From Oscillatoriaceae cyanobacterium M7585_C2015_266 (GTDB lineage Bacteria; Cyanobacteriota; Cyanobacteriia; Cyanobacteriales; Oscillatoriaceae), in NCBI GenBank assembly GCA_015295835.1, contig DVEG01000004.1, positions 186,001-250,000 of the forward strand: a stretch of DNA of 64,000 nucleotides. The letters are read 5' to 3'. Below are positions 1 through 9,183 of this stretch, one piece after another. Within the stretch, counting starts at the first letter, position 1. Each line of letters begins with the position of its first letter. The translations under genes were made by a program, and so were the position numbers. The notes under the pieces were generated by a model, which searched no databases, was not told the DNA's origin, and saw nothing but the letters and a program-made list of their open reading frames with translations.

Positions 1-20
1 GCGGGCAATGCCCGCTTTTG
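1..20 (+). terminator. Rho-independent terminator of an upstream gene
   Basis: A perfect 6-bp stem (GCGGGC at 1-6, GCCCGC at 10-15) with an AAT loop is followed by TTTTG and more T-rich sequence. It probably ends a plus-strand transcript that starts before the window. Confidence 0.7.
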
Positions 21-192
21 ATTTTATTTTAAATTTAGTTTAAATTATTGATAATTAATCATTTATTTTTCCAAAGAGAAGGGAAGGATTAACTATTTTT
101 AATAATTTGTAATAAAATGTAAAAGAAAGAACTGGAGAAGGCGATCGCACTGGGAAGAGGCGATCGCAATGAGAAAAGAGGTTGTAGAGGCA

Positions 193-489
193 ATGGCTAA
201 TATAAAATTTGCGAAAGAAAATAGAGAAGCGATCGCTGCCGATGGGGCCAACTTGAGGTTGAAAGCCTTAGAGAATGGCATCGATATATATACAACCTGG
301 GGAAAGATGATGAATTGCGGGGGCTATGGTCAATGTGGCCTTTGTGTGGTAGAAATAGTCGAAGGGATGGAAAATCTTTCACCCCGTAATCAAGTAGAAG
401 AGCGGAAGCTAAAGAAGAAACCGCCAAGTTACCGTTTAGCCTGTCAAACTATCGTCAATGGCTCAGTGACGGTGAAAACTAAGCCGTGA
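193..489 (+). CDS. 2Fe-2S ferredoxin-like protein
   Basis: Predicted 98-residue soluble plant-type [2Fe-2S] ferredoxin, an electron carrier. Four cysteines fit cluster ligands: C42, C48 and C51 in a [10 protein letters not shown] segment, and C84 near the C-terminus (LACQT). The ATG at 193 is preferred over the in-frame ATG at 169 because GTAGAGG lies just upstream of it and the family starts close to the MANIKF segment. The redox partner is not evident. psbM follows 47 bp downstream on the same strand. Three HIP1 octamers sit in or just before the gene (141-148, 160-167, 229-236). Confidence 0.85.
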   Translation: MANIKFAKENREAIAADGANLRLKALENGIDIYTTWGKMMNCGGYGQCGLCVVEIVEGMENLSPRNQVEERKLKKKPPSYRLACQTIVNGSVTVKTKP

Positions 490-536
490 TATTCTAAAAT
501 TGCCAAATTTTAATTTCGTTAGAGAGGCTACAATCA

Positions 537-650
537 ATGCAAGTTAATGATTTAGGATTTGTGGCTAGTATCCTGTTCGTACTTGTTCCCAGCGTTTTTC
601 TGGTAATCTTGTATATTCAGACAGCAAGCCGGGAAGGAAAAAAGTCCTAA
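537..650 (+). CDS. psbM: Photosystem II reaction center protein M
   Basis: Encodes a 37-residue single-span thylakoid membrane protein beginning [19 protein letters not shown] and ending in a short basic tail (SREGKKS). Length and sequence match PsbM, a low-molecular-mass subunit at the PSII dimer interface. One hydrophobic helix covers about residues 7-28. An AGAGAGG-like purine stretch precedes the ATG. A strong bidirectional hairpin follows the stop codon. The gene was found by direct translation because it is very short. Confidence 0.95.
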   Translation: MQVNDLGFVASILFVLVPSVFLVILYIQTASREGKKS

Positions 651-682
651 AAGTTTGCTGTTGAGAGTTTATTCTTATGTAT

Positions 683-719
683 ACAAAAACCCGGTTTCTT
701 AAAAAACCGGGGTTTTTGT
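683..719. terminator. Bidirectional terminator between psbM and the stress-protein gene
   Basis: A long near-perfect inverted repeat: ACAAAAACCCGGTTT (from 683) pairs with AAACCGGGGTTTTTGT (to 719). It lies between the convergent psbM and universal-stress-protein genes and gives a U-run on either strand. Its core CCGGTTTCTTAAAAAACC recurs elsewhere in the window. Confidence 0.85.
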
Positions 720-736
720 GTTTTTTGTTAGTTAGG

Positions 737-1567
737 TTACTCGACGCTGCGAGCTAACAAAACTGGACAATTAGCGTGGACACGAACATAATCAGACAGG
801 GAGCTGCCGAGTAGCCTATCCAAATCTACTAGACTCTTAGCGATCGAAGGACGGCGATCGGGCGAGCCAAGCAGTAATAGATCTGCATTCAACTCATCTG
901 CAATTCGACAAATTTCTTCACCGGGTTTGCCCTTACCGGTGATACAGCGATAAGAAACACCTTGTTTTTTCGCTTCTGCCGCTGCTGCTGCCAGAATTGG
1001 ATCGGCTTCAGGTTTGGCCTCAGGATCAGCGGGGTTGATGTGGGTAAGAATCAATTGTCCTTCTTTATTATCTCGTAGCAGGAATAAAGCTAGTTTTAAA
1101 GCATACTGGGAGGCTGGTGCGGAACTGATCGCTACCATAATGCGATTCAGCCGCTTAACATAGATATCGTCCTTTACGAGGAGCATGGGGCGAGAAGTCA
1201 ACTGGAAGACATACTGACTAACAGAATTTTCCAAGATGGCTTGCAGACGTCCCAAACCTCGCGAACCCATAATAATCAAGTCGGCATTGATTTCGTCAGC
1301 TACTTCGCAGACGGTAGTTTTGGGGTCACCTTGTGCTAGTCTGGCTGTAACTTTATTCGGGTCTAAGTTTAAAAACTTAATAGCTTCAGCGAGGATTTTA
1401 CCGCCTTCTTGCAATTTTTCCGACATAGCATCGGAGCTGACTTGATTGGGGACAACGTGTAGAACTGTCACATGTGCGCCTTGGATAGAGGGAATTTTCA
1501 TTAATTCTTTGAGCATTTGTTCGCATAGTCCCCGACCCGCTACAGCTACCAAAATTTTTTCTATCAT
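737..1567 (-). CDS. Universal stress protein, two UspA domains
   Basis: 276 residues from the ATG at 1567; a TTG 15 bp upstream in frame is a weaker start. Two tandem UspA domains of about 135 residues are visible. The first carries the ATP-binding type signature MGSRGLG, followed by SVSQYVFQLTSRPMLLV. The second has LLGSPDRR and a matching SLSDYVRVHANCPVLLA segment. Family members are soluble nucleotide-binding proteins linked to stress and dormancy responses. The exact stimulus cannot be read from sequence. Transcribed alone, convergent with psbM. Confidence 0.88.
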   Translation of the reverse strand: MIEKILVAVAGRGLCEQMLKELMKIPSIQGAHVTVLHVVPNQVSSDAMSEKLQEGGKILAEAIKFLNLDPNKVTARLAQGDPKTTVCEVADEINADLIIMGSRGLGRLQAILENSVSQYVFQLTSRPMLLVKDDIYVKRLNRIMVAISSAPASQYALKLALFLLRDNKEGQLILTHINPADPEAKPEADPILAAAAAEAKKQGVSYRCITGKGKPGEEICRIADELNADLLLLGSPDRRPSIAKSLVDLDRLLGSSLSDYVRVHANCPVLLARSVE

Positions 1568-1749
1568 CTGTTTATCTCGCAATAATTAAAATAAACAATT
1601 GATGAGGCTTGCGATCGCTCGTCCTAGTTCGCGGTGGCACATAATTGCCCACTAGCAAAAAACCAACTCAGGACAAACTGCGCCCTCAAAATCAGCATAA
1701 GCCTCAGAGATGTCAGAAAATTTTAAAAAATGTATCTTTACTAACACTC

Positions 1750-2226
1750 ATGTCCAATTCGCAGCCTGCAATCTCTCTAACAATCTCAGGAGTATCAGCT
1801 TCCGGGTGGTTTGAATATCCTGTGCGGGTACAACCGCATCATACTGACTATGCTGGTATAGTTTGGCACGGTTCTTACATCGCTTGGATGGAAGAGGCGC
1901 GAGTGGAATACTTGCGTTCCCTTGGTCTTGAATATGCTGATTTGGTGGCCCTTGGTTGCGACTTGCCGGTAGTGGAGCTATCGATACGTTACCATCGCCC
2001 TCTGAAAATGGGCATGACAGCGCTGGTAAAGACGTGTTTAGCACCTTTACAGGGTGTCCGCTTAGAGTGGGATTATAAAATTGAGTCGCCTGATCGCCAA
2101 TATTTATACTTAACCAGTAAGGTAACTTTAGTACCTTTCGATCGCTCTACTGGTAGAATTATGCGTCGTCTACCGCCACAGCTTAAAGATATTACTAAGC
2201 TCTGGAGTGATAATTTTATCACTTAG
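1750..2226 (+). CDS. Hotdog-fold acyl-CoA thioesterase (4HBT/YbgC type)
   Basis: 158 residues from the ATG at 1750; the reading frame extends upstream to 1645 but the added residues are low-complexity and unlike the family. The signature YPVRVQPHHTDYAGIVWHGSYIAWMEEAR contains the catalytic Asp of 4-hydroxybenzoyl-CoA-type hotdog thioesterases. In cyanobacteria the closest recalled relative is the 1,4-dihydroxy-2-naphthoyl-CoA hydrolase of phylloquinone synthesis, so that role is plausible but not proven here. No other menaquinone/phylloquinone gene is adjacent. Confidence 0.82.
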   Translation: MSNSQPAISLTISGVSASGWFEYPVRVQPHHTDYAGIVWHGSYIAWMEEARVEYLRSLGLEYADLVALGCDLPVVELSIRYHRPLKMGMTALVKTCLAPLQGVRLEWDYKIESPDRQYLYLTSKVTLVPFDRSTGRIMRRLPPQLKDITKLWSDNFIT

Positions 2227-2376
2227 TGATATTTTGGCATAAAAACAGAGTATTTAAACGAATTTTTTAATTCTTATCTAAATACATCCCTTTATACGCC
2301 ATATATTTAAATAGTTAATTTTTGTAATATCCGTTAAAACACTTTTATAAAAATAGGTAAGCAGCGATCACATCAA

Positions 2377-3873
2377 TTATTTATTTTTTAACTCTCGAAG
2401 TTTTTCGCTGGCGCGTTGAAAGCCAATTTTATTTCCTTGCTTTTCATATAATTGTACAGCTTTTTGTAAATCAGCGAGGGCTTCTTGTTTTTGATTGCGG
2501 GCGAAGTGGGCAATTCCCCGATTATAATAAGCAATTGCCAAATCAGGATTTAATTGAATAGCGCGGGTATAATCTTCGAGTGCGCCTTCTAAATATCCAA
2601 GTGTAGAGCGAGCAAGCCCTCGATTATTAAAAGCATTTGCTGAATTGGGATTAAGGCGAATAGCTTGATTAAAGTCAGCGAGTGCGCCTTGATAATCTCC
2701 CAATTGAGCACGGATAATTCCCCGATTATAATAGGCATTTTCTGAATTAGGATTACTCTGAATAGCACGATTGTAATCTGCCATGCTGCCGAGTTTATCC
2801 CCTAAAGCAGAAAGAGAAAAACCACGATTGATATAGGCATCTGTATAGTTAGGATTTAATTCTATAGCGCGGGTAAAAAAGGCGATTGCTTCTTGATAAT
2901 CTCCTTGCTGTTGTTTTTCCACTCCTTGACGGTAAAATTCCTCAGCGGTGTTTGGGCTTGTTTCTGGAATTAATATATTTTCGCTTGACGAATTGTCGGG
3001 GGGTATTTCTTTTTGAGGGTTAGCTAAATTGGGATTCAACTGCAGCGCACGGGTGTAATCTTCCCTGGCTTTTTGTGATTCTCCCAAAGTCATATAGGCA
3101 TTGCCCCGATTCAGGTATGCGGGTGCTAAATTAGGATTTAGCGCGATTGCTTTTGTATAATCCGCAATTGCTTCTAGCTGAGAATTTTGCAAGCGGTGGA
3201 TATTACCTCGATTGTAATAAGCTTCTGCTATGTTTGGATTTATTTCTATTGCTTTGGTATAATCGGCGATGGCTCCTGAAAAATCTGCTAAATTAGAGCG
3301 AATGGCACCTCTGTTGATGTATGCACTTACGAGATTGGGATTAATTTCAATGGCTTTGGTATAGTCGGAAATTGCACCTTCGATGTCTTGTAAATTGCGA
3401 CGGGCATTTCCCCGGTTGAGGTAAGCATCTGCCAAATATGGATTTAGCATTATTGCAGCATTGTAATCTGCGATCGCAGCATTAAAATCTTTCAGAAAAT
3501 AATAGACATTGCCACGATTCAAATAGCCCAGTGTCAAATTAGGATTTAAACGTAGAGCTTGATTGCAATCTGATAATGCGCCTTGAAAATCTTTCAACTC
3601 TAAACGAGCTTGCCCCCGATTAAGATAGGCTGCGGCTAAATTAGGATTTAACCGTAAAGCTTGAGTATAACTTTCAATTGCAGCTTTGAAATTGCTGCGA
3701 TTAGTATATTCTAATCCCTGTTTAAAGAAATCCTCGGCTGTTATTTGAGAAAGACTAGCAGGATATAGCTGAGCTTGCACTGATAGTGGTAAAGAGATGA
3801 GAGGGATAATTGCGAGATGCATGGTTTTACCTCTGGAAAAGCAGACAATAAAATTATAGATAGAGCGATTCAT
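2377..3873 (-). CDS. TPR-repeat protein, 12 repeats
   Basis: 498 residues. About twelve 34-residue tetratricopeptide units of the AYxNRGxxxxxLGDxxGAIxDYxxAIxLNPN type are readable. Seven lie in the N-terminal half and five in the C-terminal half, separated by a Ser/Pro/Glu-rich linker near residue 285-310. A hydrophobic stretch near the N-terminus ending SVQAQ suggests export; the internal Met at residue 17 would give a cleaner signal peptide. The ATG overlaps the stop of the upstream TPR gene by 4 nt (ATGA), so the two are co-translated. TPR arrays bind partner proteins; no partner can be inferred. Confidence 0.85.
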   Translation of the reverse strand: MNRSIYNFIVCFSRGKTMHLAIIPLISLPLSVQAQLYPASLSQITAEDFFKQGLEYTNRSNFKAAIESYTQALRLNPNLAAAYLNRGQARLELKDFQGALSDCNQALRLNPNLTLGYLNRGNVYYFLKDFNAAIADYNAAIMLNPYLADAYLNRGNARRNLQDIEGAISDYTKAIEINPNLVSAYINRGAIRSNLADFSGAIADYTKAIEINPNIAEAYYNRGNIHRLQNSQLEAIADYTKAIALNPNLAPAYLNRGNAYMTLGESQKAREDYTRALQLNPNLANPQKEIPPDNSSSENILIPETSPNTAEEFYRQGVEKQQQGDYQEAIAFFTRAIELNPNYTDAYINRGFSLSALGDKLGSMADYNRAIQSNPNSENAYYNRGIIRAQLGDYQGALADFNQAIRLNPNSANAFNNRGLARSTLGYLEGALEDYTRAIQLNPDLAIAYYNRGIAHFARNQKQEALADLQKAVQLYEKQGNKIGFQRASEKLRELKNK

Positions 3874-4574
3874 TCCTGCTGAAGCTTTTTAATTAATTGC
3901 TGTATTTGCTGGGATAAAGCCATATTACCTTGAGTGGTAAACAAATCGGAAGCTTTCTGAAAATCTGCTATCGCTCCTGGCTTATCTCCTAGGGCAATAC
4001 GAGTATTGCCACGATTGAGGTAGACGATAGGATTTTCGGGGATTAGCTCTATAGCACGATTATAATCGGCGATGGCAGCTTGATAATTTTTCTGTTTGGC
4101 ATAGGCATAACCCCGCTCGTTATAGGCATCTCCAAAGTTAGGATCTAAATTTATTGCTTGTGTAAAATCTTCAATTGCTTCTGGGTATTTTCCCAATTCA
4201 ATTAGGGCAAAGCCTCGCTCATAATAAGCTTTGACAAAACCGGGATTTATTTTAATAACGTGCGTAAAGTCTTCTATTGCTCCTGTAAAATCTTGTAATT
4301 CAATGCGAGCAAAACCACGGTTGAAATAGGCGGCTATATAATTTGGTTTTAATGCGATCGCTTGGTTGAAATATTCAATAGCACCAAGAAAATCTCTGCT
4401 TTTAATTTTCTCCATTCCCCGCCTATTAAAATCTTCAGCACTGGTTTGAGCAATAAAGGTATATAGAGGTTGTGAAATAGCAGGTGCAATTCCGTTAAGA
4501 GTGGTAAAGATTACTAAAAATACGACAGATATAAAATTTGAAGTCATTGCTCTGGCGGGGTGATCAATTTTCAT
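3870..4574 (-). CDS. TPR-repeat protein, 5 repeats
   Basis: 234 residues with an N-terminal hydrophobic segment (about residues 12-34, FISVVFLVIFTTLNGIAPAIS) likely to be a signal peptide or anchor, then five TPR units. It is clearly paralogous to the downstream 12-repeat protein and overlaps its start by 4 nt, so the pair form a two-gene operon. The last repeat degrades in the same way in both proteins (DLFTTQGN versus QLYEKQGN), which supports duplication. A scaffold role is the only safe inference. Confidence 0.83.
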   Translation of the reverse strand: MKIDHPARAMTSNFISVVFLVIFTTLNGIAPAISQPLYTFIAQTSAEDFNRRGMEKIKSRDFLGAIEYFNQAIALKPNYIAAYFNRGFARIELQDFTGAIEDFTHVIKINPGFVKAYYERGFALIELGKYPEAIEDFTQAINLDPNFGDAYNERGYAYAKQKNYQAAIADYNRAIELIPENPIVYLNRGNTRIALGDKPGAIADFQKASDLFTTQGNMALSQQIQQLIKKLQQE

Positions 4575-4617
4575 AATAGTGAGAGTTAATTTTTTATTTT
4601 ATTTGTTTATTGGAGCA

Positions 4618-4655
4618 CCGGTTTCTGGGAGACAGAAAATTAACCGAGAAACCGG
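4618..4655 (-). terminator. Inverted repeat downstream of dxr
   Basis: CCGGTTTCT (4618-4626) pairs with AGAAACCGG (4647-4655), leaving a 20-nt loop. It lies 15 bp past the dxr stop, so it probably forms the 3' end hairpin of that transcript. There is no clean U-run. The arms match the repeat core seen at 691 and 52078. Confidence 0.5.
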
Positions 4656-4669
4656 ATTTCCAGAGTTAG

Positions 4670-5866
4670 TTAGCGAATTGTGACAAAGCGAACGCTCCGT
4701 GTCAAGGTTTTGCTAGCGGCTAAAACTTCTTGACGCGCCCAGCTATCAGCAGCTAAAATATCATCCAAAGAAGGATTTTGACGGTTATCGACTACGTGGC
4801 GATCGCAAGTTTTTTCTATCAATCGTGGGATATCTAAAAACTCTATTTTTTCATCCAAAAATAGCGCCACTGCCTGTTCATTTGCCGCATTCAAAACAGC
4901 AGGCATAGAGCCGCCAGCGCGCCCTGCTGCATAAGCTAATTTCATACAAGGATATTTGTGATGATCTGGTTCGCGGAAAGTCAAATTACCGGCTTTTACT
5001 AAATCTAAACGTTCCCAATCAGTATAAATTCTTTCTGGCCAAGACAAAGCATAGAGTAAAGGCAAACGCATATCAGGCCAGCCCAATTGTGCTAAAACCG
5101 AAGTATCTTGTAATTCAATTAGAGAATGAATAATACTTTGAGGATGAATGACAATTTCGATATCGTCGTAATCCAATCCGAATAAAAAGTGAGCTTCAAT
5201 CACTTCTAATCCCTTATTCATCAAAGTAGCAGAATCGACAGTAATTTTGCGTCCCATTGACCAATTGGGATGTTTGAGTGCGTCTGCAACTTTCACCTCC
5301 GACAACTTTTCCACTGGCCAATCTCGGAAGGCGCCGCCAGAAGCCGTAAGTATAATACGTCGTAATCCGCCGGCGGGCACACCTTGGAGACACTGAAAAA
5401 TAGCTGAATGCTCTGAATCAGCAGGCAATAATTTCACCCCGTGTTTTTCCACGAGGGGGTTGACAATCGAGCCGCCAGCAATTAAAGTTTCCTTGTTGGC
5501 GAGAGCGATATCTTTGCCGGCTTCAATAGCAGCGATCGTGGGTAATAAACCTGCACAACCAACGATGCCAGTAACGACGACTTCTGCATCGCCGTAGCGA
5601 GCTACTTCGATAATCCCGGCTTCTCCGGCGAGAAGTATCGGCTGGGGAGCGAGATCAGCGAGCGCGGCTTGCAAATCTGGCAACTTCTCTGGATTAGAAA
5701 TTGCCACAATTTCTGGGCGGAATTGCCGCACTTGTTGCGCCAACAAGGCTACATTATTTCCTGCTGCCAATCCCACCAGCCGAAATTGTTCGGGGTATTG
5801 CGCCACAATATCTAGTGTTTGTGTTCCGATAGAACCTGTAGAACCGAGTAAAGTAATCGCTTTCAC
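4670..5866 (-). CDS. dxr: 1-deoxy-D-xylulose 5-phosphate reductoisomerase
   Basis: 398 residues, the normal length of Dxr (IspC). It converts DXP to 2-C-methyl-D-erythritol 4-phosphate with NADPH and a divalent metal, the committed step of the MEP isoprenoid pathway that feeds carotenoids, phytol and quinones. The N-terminus has the dinucleotide-binding signature [16 protein letters not shown]. The metal-binding region [14 protein letters not shown] and the substrate loop with [18 protein letters not shown] are intact. Transcribed alone; the divergent DUF2079 gene starts about 107 bp away. Confidence 0.96.
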   Translation of the reverse strand: MKAITLLGSTGSIGTQTLDIVAQYPEQFRLVGLAAGNNVALLAQQVRQFRPEIVAISNPEKLPDLQAALADLAPQPILLAGEAGIIEVARYGDAEVVVTGIVGCAGLLPTIAAIEAGKDIALANKETLIAGGSIVNPLVEKHGVKLLPADSEHSAIFQCLQGVPAGGLRRIILTASGGAFRDWPVEKLSEVKVADALKHPNWSMGRKITVDSATLMNKGLEVIEAHFLFGLDYDDIEIVIHPQSIIHSLIELQDTSVLAQLGWPDMRLPLLYALSWPERIYTDWERLDLVKAGNLTFREPDHHKYPCMKLAYAAGRAGGSMPAVLNAANEQAVALFLDEKIEFLDIPRLIEKTCDRHVVDNRQNPSLDDILAADSWARQEVLAASKTLTRSVRFVTIR

Positions 5867-5973
5867 AATTGTTTAAGATTTAAGGGCAATTCCACTATAA
5901 ACAACTTGGCGAGCGTTGATACCTAGGTAAATACTACAAAAATGCCCCTGGTAGAATCCCTGCACCAGCAAAA

Positions 5974-7404
5974 ATGAGTAAAAATATTCACAACTATATC
6001 TTGACAAATTTTAAACTTAATGCTGTCACCGTTATTATTAGCACTGCTGCCTTAATATTTTTCGCGTGCAGTAGCTTGCGACATGCCTTATTTCAATCAG
6101 GAGCATTCGATCTAGGTATTTTTGACCAAGCCATTTACTTAATTTCTATAGGGGAAGTGCCAATTTCCTCTTTCACTGGCTTTCATATTCTCGGTGATCA
6201 TGCAGCGTGGATTCTCTATCCGCTGGCATTGCTATATAAAATTTCTGCTAATGTTCACTGGTTATTTGCAGTGCAAGCGTTGTCACTGGCACTTGGTGCT
6301 TTGCCCACATGGCATTTAGCGCGTGTTGCAGGTTTATCAGAATCAACAGCGACAACAGTAGCAGTGATTTATCTGCTTTACCCGCTAGTATTCAATTTAA
6401 ATTTATTTGATTTTCACCCAGAAGTTATTGCCCTACCTTGTTTGTTAGGAGCGATTTTAGCGGCACAACTAAATAAAATCGGCTGGTTTTGTGTAGCGAT
6501 CGCTCTTATTCTAAGCTGCAAAGCAGTATTAGCATTAACTGTTGCGGCAATGGGAATCTGGCTATTTTTTTTCGAGAAAAAACGCGCCTGTGGAATAATA
6601 GCCTTGTTTACAGGTGTAGCTTGGTTTTTAATTGCCACTCAAATAATTATACCCTTTTTTGGTGGCGAAGTTGCTGCTATCAGCCGTCATTTTCCCCGTT
6701 ATAGCTATTTAGGAAATTCTTTCCCAGAAATGGCTAAAAATATTTTACTCCACCCCTGGCTAGTTTCGAGAAAAATTTTTTCTTTTGCCACTCTCGAATA
6801 TCTCTTATTACTAACAGCTCCGTTGATTTTGCTACTTTCCCCCAGAGCAGCTTTAATCGGTGCAATTCCAACTTTAGTTTTAAATATTCTTTCGGAAAAT
6901 TCTACTCAGCGCAATTTAGTGCAACAATATTCTCTGCCAATTTTGCCTTTTTTGCTTGTTACTGCGATCGCTAACCTTTCTCAATCTTCACACTTTCTAT
7001 TTCTGGTTTCAAAAAAAATAAATTTAAATTATTTTATATTTTTTTGGTCTTTAATTGCTTTTTTAATTTTAGGAAAATATGGATACTTTGCTTCAAATTA
7101 TTTAAAATCGTTAGATAATTGGCAAGCAACACGGGAAGCGATCGCACAAATAACAACCAAAGGAGGTGTGCTAACTACCCACGAAATAGCTCCTCACCTA
7201 TCAACGCGATCGCTAATAAAATTTACCATTGCTAATTCACCGATAAACTTAGCAGAATTCAAGTATATTTTATTAAACCTTCGCCATCCGGGCTGGTTAA
7301 GTACACAAGAATTTGCCGCCGATTTAGTCAAGCAACTAAAAAATACTTCTCTTTTTGAACTCGCCTATCAGCGGGATGACGTTTATTTGTTCATTAGAAA
7401 ATAA
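5974..7404 (+). CDS. DUF2079 family integral membrane protein
   Basis: 476 residues with about ten hydrophobic segments spread over the whole chain. The N-terminal signature ALFQSGAFDLGIFDQAIYLISIGEVPISSFTGFHILGDHAAWILYPLALLYKI is shown only in part here, but its FDLGIFDQ and GDHAAW pieces are typical of DUF2079, a family of cyanobacterial and actinobacterial membrane proteins that resemble GT-C glycosyltransferases in topology. A glycosyltransferase role is an inference, not an established function. It is convergent with the acyltransferase-like gene, 10 bp away. Confidence 0.8.
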   Translation: MSKNIHNYILTNFKLNAVTVIISTAALIFFACSSLRHALFQSGAFDLGIFDQAIYLISIGEVPISSFTGFHILGDHAAWILYPLALLYKISANVHWLFAVQALSLALGALPTWHLARVAGLSESTATTVAVIYLLYPLVFNLNLFDFHPEVIALPCLLGAILAAQLNKIGWFCVAIALILSCKAVLALTVAAMGIWLFFFEKKRACGIIALFTGVAWFLIATQIIIPFFGGEVAAISRHFPRYSYLGNSFPEMAKNILLHPWLVSRKIFSFATLEYLLLLTAPLILLLSPRAALIGAIPTLVLNILSENSTQRNLVQQYSLPILPFLLVTAIANLSQSSHFLFLVSKKINLNYFIFFWSLIAFLILGKYGYFASNYLKSLDNWQATREAIAQITTKGGVLTTHEIAPHLSTRSLIKFTIANSPINLAEFKYILLNLRHPGWLSTQEFAADLVKQLKNTSLFELAYQRDDVYLFIRK

Positions 7405-7414
7405 ACTACCTGAA

Positions 7415-8800
7415 TTAACGAATCATACTTTCGAGAGAAGTTTGTAAATCTTTAGTCAAAGTAGCAATGGCAGAGCGACGACTACTTTTATAGGCATCCC
7501 AGCGATCGCTAACCGAAATTGGCTCACCAACAATCATTTGAACTCGTTGCTTACCCAATTTTGGACGCTGAAAAGGATTACCTCCTTTAATACGTGTTAT
7601 CACATCTGAAAGCAAGAGAGTTGTTTCAGCAAACCGCTCAACAGTTTGCTTTTCTTGAACATAGCGACCCGTTACTGCTACAAAACTTTCCACCAAACGC
7701 ATATGCCACATACGCAAACTTGCTTCTTCTGCAATTCGATCTGCCAGCCCGCGCTCTAGGGGAGAAAGAGCCTCAATATCCTTAATATCTTCTCGATAAA
7801 TTCGTTCCCAGCCTGCTTGCTCCAGACGTCTACAACGATCAATCAAAGAGCCTTTTGGCTGCAAATCAAAATACTGTTCAGCTACGCGCAGAGCCACATC
7901 TAAAAGCGCTGAAAGTCGTGTTGCTATATCTATATTATCAGTATGCGGCAACTTTTGGTGATAGAATTGAATATAAAAATTTTCCATTATTGTCAGTAAG
8001 TGATTGCCCAATCGAATTAGGCGACGATAGAGTATATGAAAGCGTTGGCGATTAGATTCTTCAGAGATATTTTTAAACTCAGGGGTATTTGTATCTAAAG
8101 GCGGCAGCCCGCTATCAACTTCTAACTGAGTCAAGAGATTTTCGACAGCATCCCAAGGTTCCTCGATATAATAATATTGAATACCAATTGGCACGATAAA
8201 AACCTGTTCAGAGCGAGCTTCTTTGAGTAAATCTTCAACACACCAAAAAGCCAATTGAGAAATACCAGGTTCTAGGGGGCTGACAATTTCATTATGCCCA
8301 TTAGTTGCGCCTTCGGGGGCGGCGGCTAAGGGAAAACGCCCATTAACAAATAATTCGCGAGCCGAGCGTAAACCTTGACGATCAAAACCGCCACGTAAAA
8401 TAGGAGTACCGCCGAGTTGAGAATAGAGCCAACCAATCCACTTACCTGCCCAAAGAGGAATACCGCGATCGTAAATAAAATGAAAGTGGGTTGGAGATTG
8501 GAGAGAGACGCCTTGCTGTTTTGCCACACGAGGCAACTGACGCCAAACTAAATCTCCCAGACAGTATGGATCATCAGTATTGGGATGACGGAATGCCATT
8601 AAGAAGCGAATTTTGTGTTCTTGAAATTGACGATATAGTTCCACCAAAAGAGAGACGTTTTCTGCTTGAATGTTAGTAATATTTGTGCGAAATTTTAGCC
8701 ATAAAGGCAACCCTTGCTGACAAAATTTCCAGATTAGAGGGTTAAAAGCTGGGGGAATAAATTTTAAGGGAGGTTGAGCTTGAGTAATGATATTAGTCAT
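7415..8800 (-). CDS. PlsC-like 1-acylglycerol-phosphate acyltransferase domain protein
   Basis: 461 residues from the ATG at 8800; a TTG three codons upstream is possible. An HX4D-type motif (RHPNTDD) and a downstream PEGATNGHNEI segment resemble the first and third boxes of glycerolipid acyltransferases, which move an acyl chain to (lyso)glycerophosphate. The protein is longer than classic PlsC (about 240 residues), with a C-terminal helical half of unknown role ending in a KGGNPFQRPKLG region. Substrate preference cannot be told. A membrane-associated lipid role is inferred. Confidence 0.75.
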   Translation of the reverse strand: MTNIITQAQPPLKFIPPAFNPLIWKFCQQGLPLWLKFRTNITNIQAENVSLLVELYRQFQEHKIRFLMAFRHPNTDDPYCLGDLVWRQLPRVAKQQGVSLQSPTHFHFIYDRGIPLWAGKWIGWLYSQLGGTPILRGGFDRQGLRSARELFVNGRFPLAAAPEGATNGHNEIVSPLEPGISQLAFWCVEDLLKEARSEQVFIVPIGIQYYYIEEPWDAVENLLTQLEVDSGLPPLDTNTPEFKNISEESNRQRFHILYRRLIRLGNHLLTIMENFYIQFYHQKLPHTDNIDIATRLSALLDVALRVAEQYFDLQPKGSLIDRCRRLEQAGWERIYREDIKDIEALSPLERGLADRIAEEASLRMWHMRLVESFVAVTGRYVQEKQTVERFAETTLLLSDVITRIKGGNPFQRPKLGKQRVQMIVGEPISVSDRWDAYKSSRRSAIATLTKDLQTSLESMIR

Positions 8801-9183
8801 TGTTGCCAAAGTATAAAATAGAATACAGGTCTTATACAGGCGAGCGCAGAAAACTATTTTCGACTATATTCAATCATATAAAATTTTAATCCCTCCAAGG
8901 CTACACTTGCTCCTATTCTTTAAACTCAATCAGCCAATTTTGCATCATAGAAAGAATTTGCTCGCGCCTAGTTTCAAAACTAGCGGCTATCCAGATAAAA
9001 ACGCTGCCCACTAGACGACAATCCATTTTACAGCAGCATCAATCCAGCAAAATTTGTAAAGTCTGAGCGGTTAAGAGCAGGTACTGAAGCGTTACCCAGC
9101 GACTACAAGCCCAAAAAATTAGTTATAAAAAAGCAAAAGCCCCACCTGAGGGGGGCTGATAAGCGAAGTTCGCCGCGAGAGAT
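8801..9183. other. Intergenic region between the acyltransferase-like and RNase genes
   Basis: 383 bp with no convincing gene. The only clear element is the terminator of the RNase operon near 9127-9157. The rest is unremarkable AT-rich sequence that should hold the promoter of the acyltransferase-like gene at its left end. Confidence 0.5.
9127..9157 (-). terminator. Rho-independent terminator of the rpmG-rpsR-RNase operon
   Basis: Read on the minus strand, AGCCCC (9157-9152) pairs with GGGGCT (9143-9138) and is followed by TTTGCTTTTTT. It lies about 27 bp after the RNase stop codon. Confidence 0.85.

Noticed and set aside
8801-9183. Possible short minus-strand gene or pseudogene in the spacer before the RNase operon
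   Set aside because: A short stretch looked protein-like in parts, but the frame is broken and no start signal or family match could be supported.
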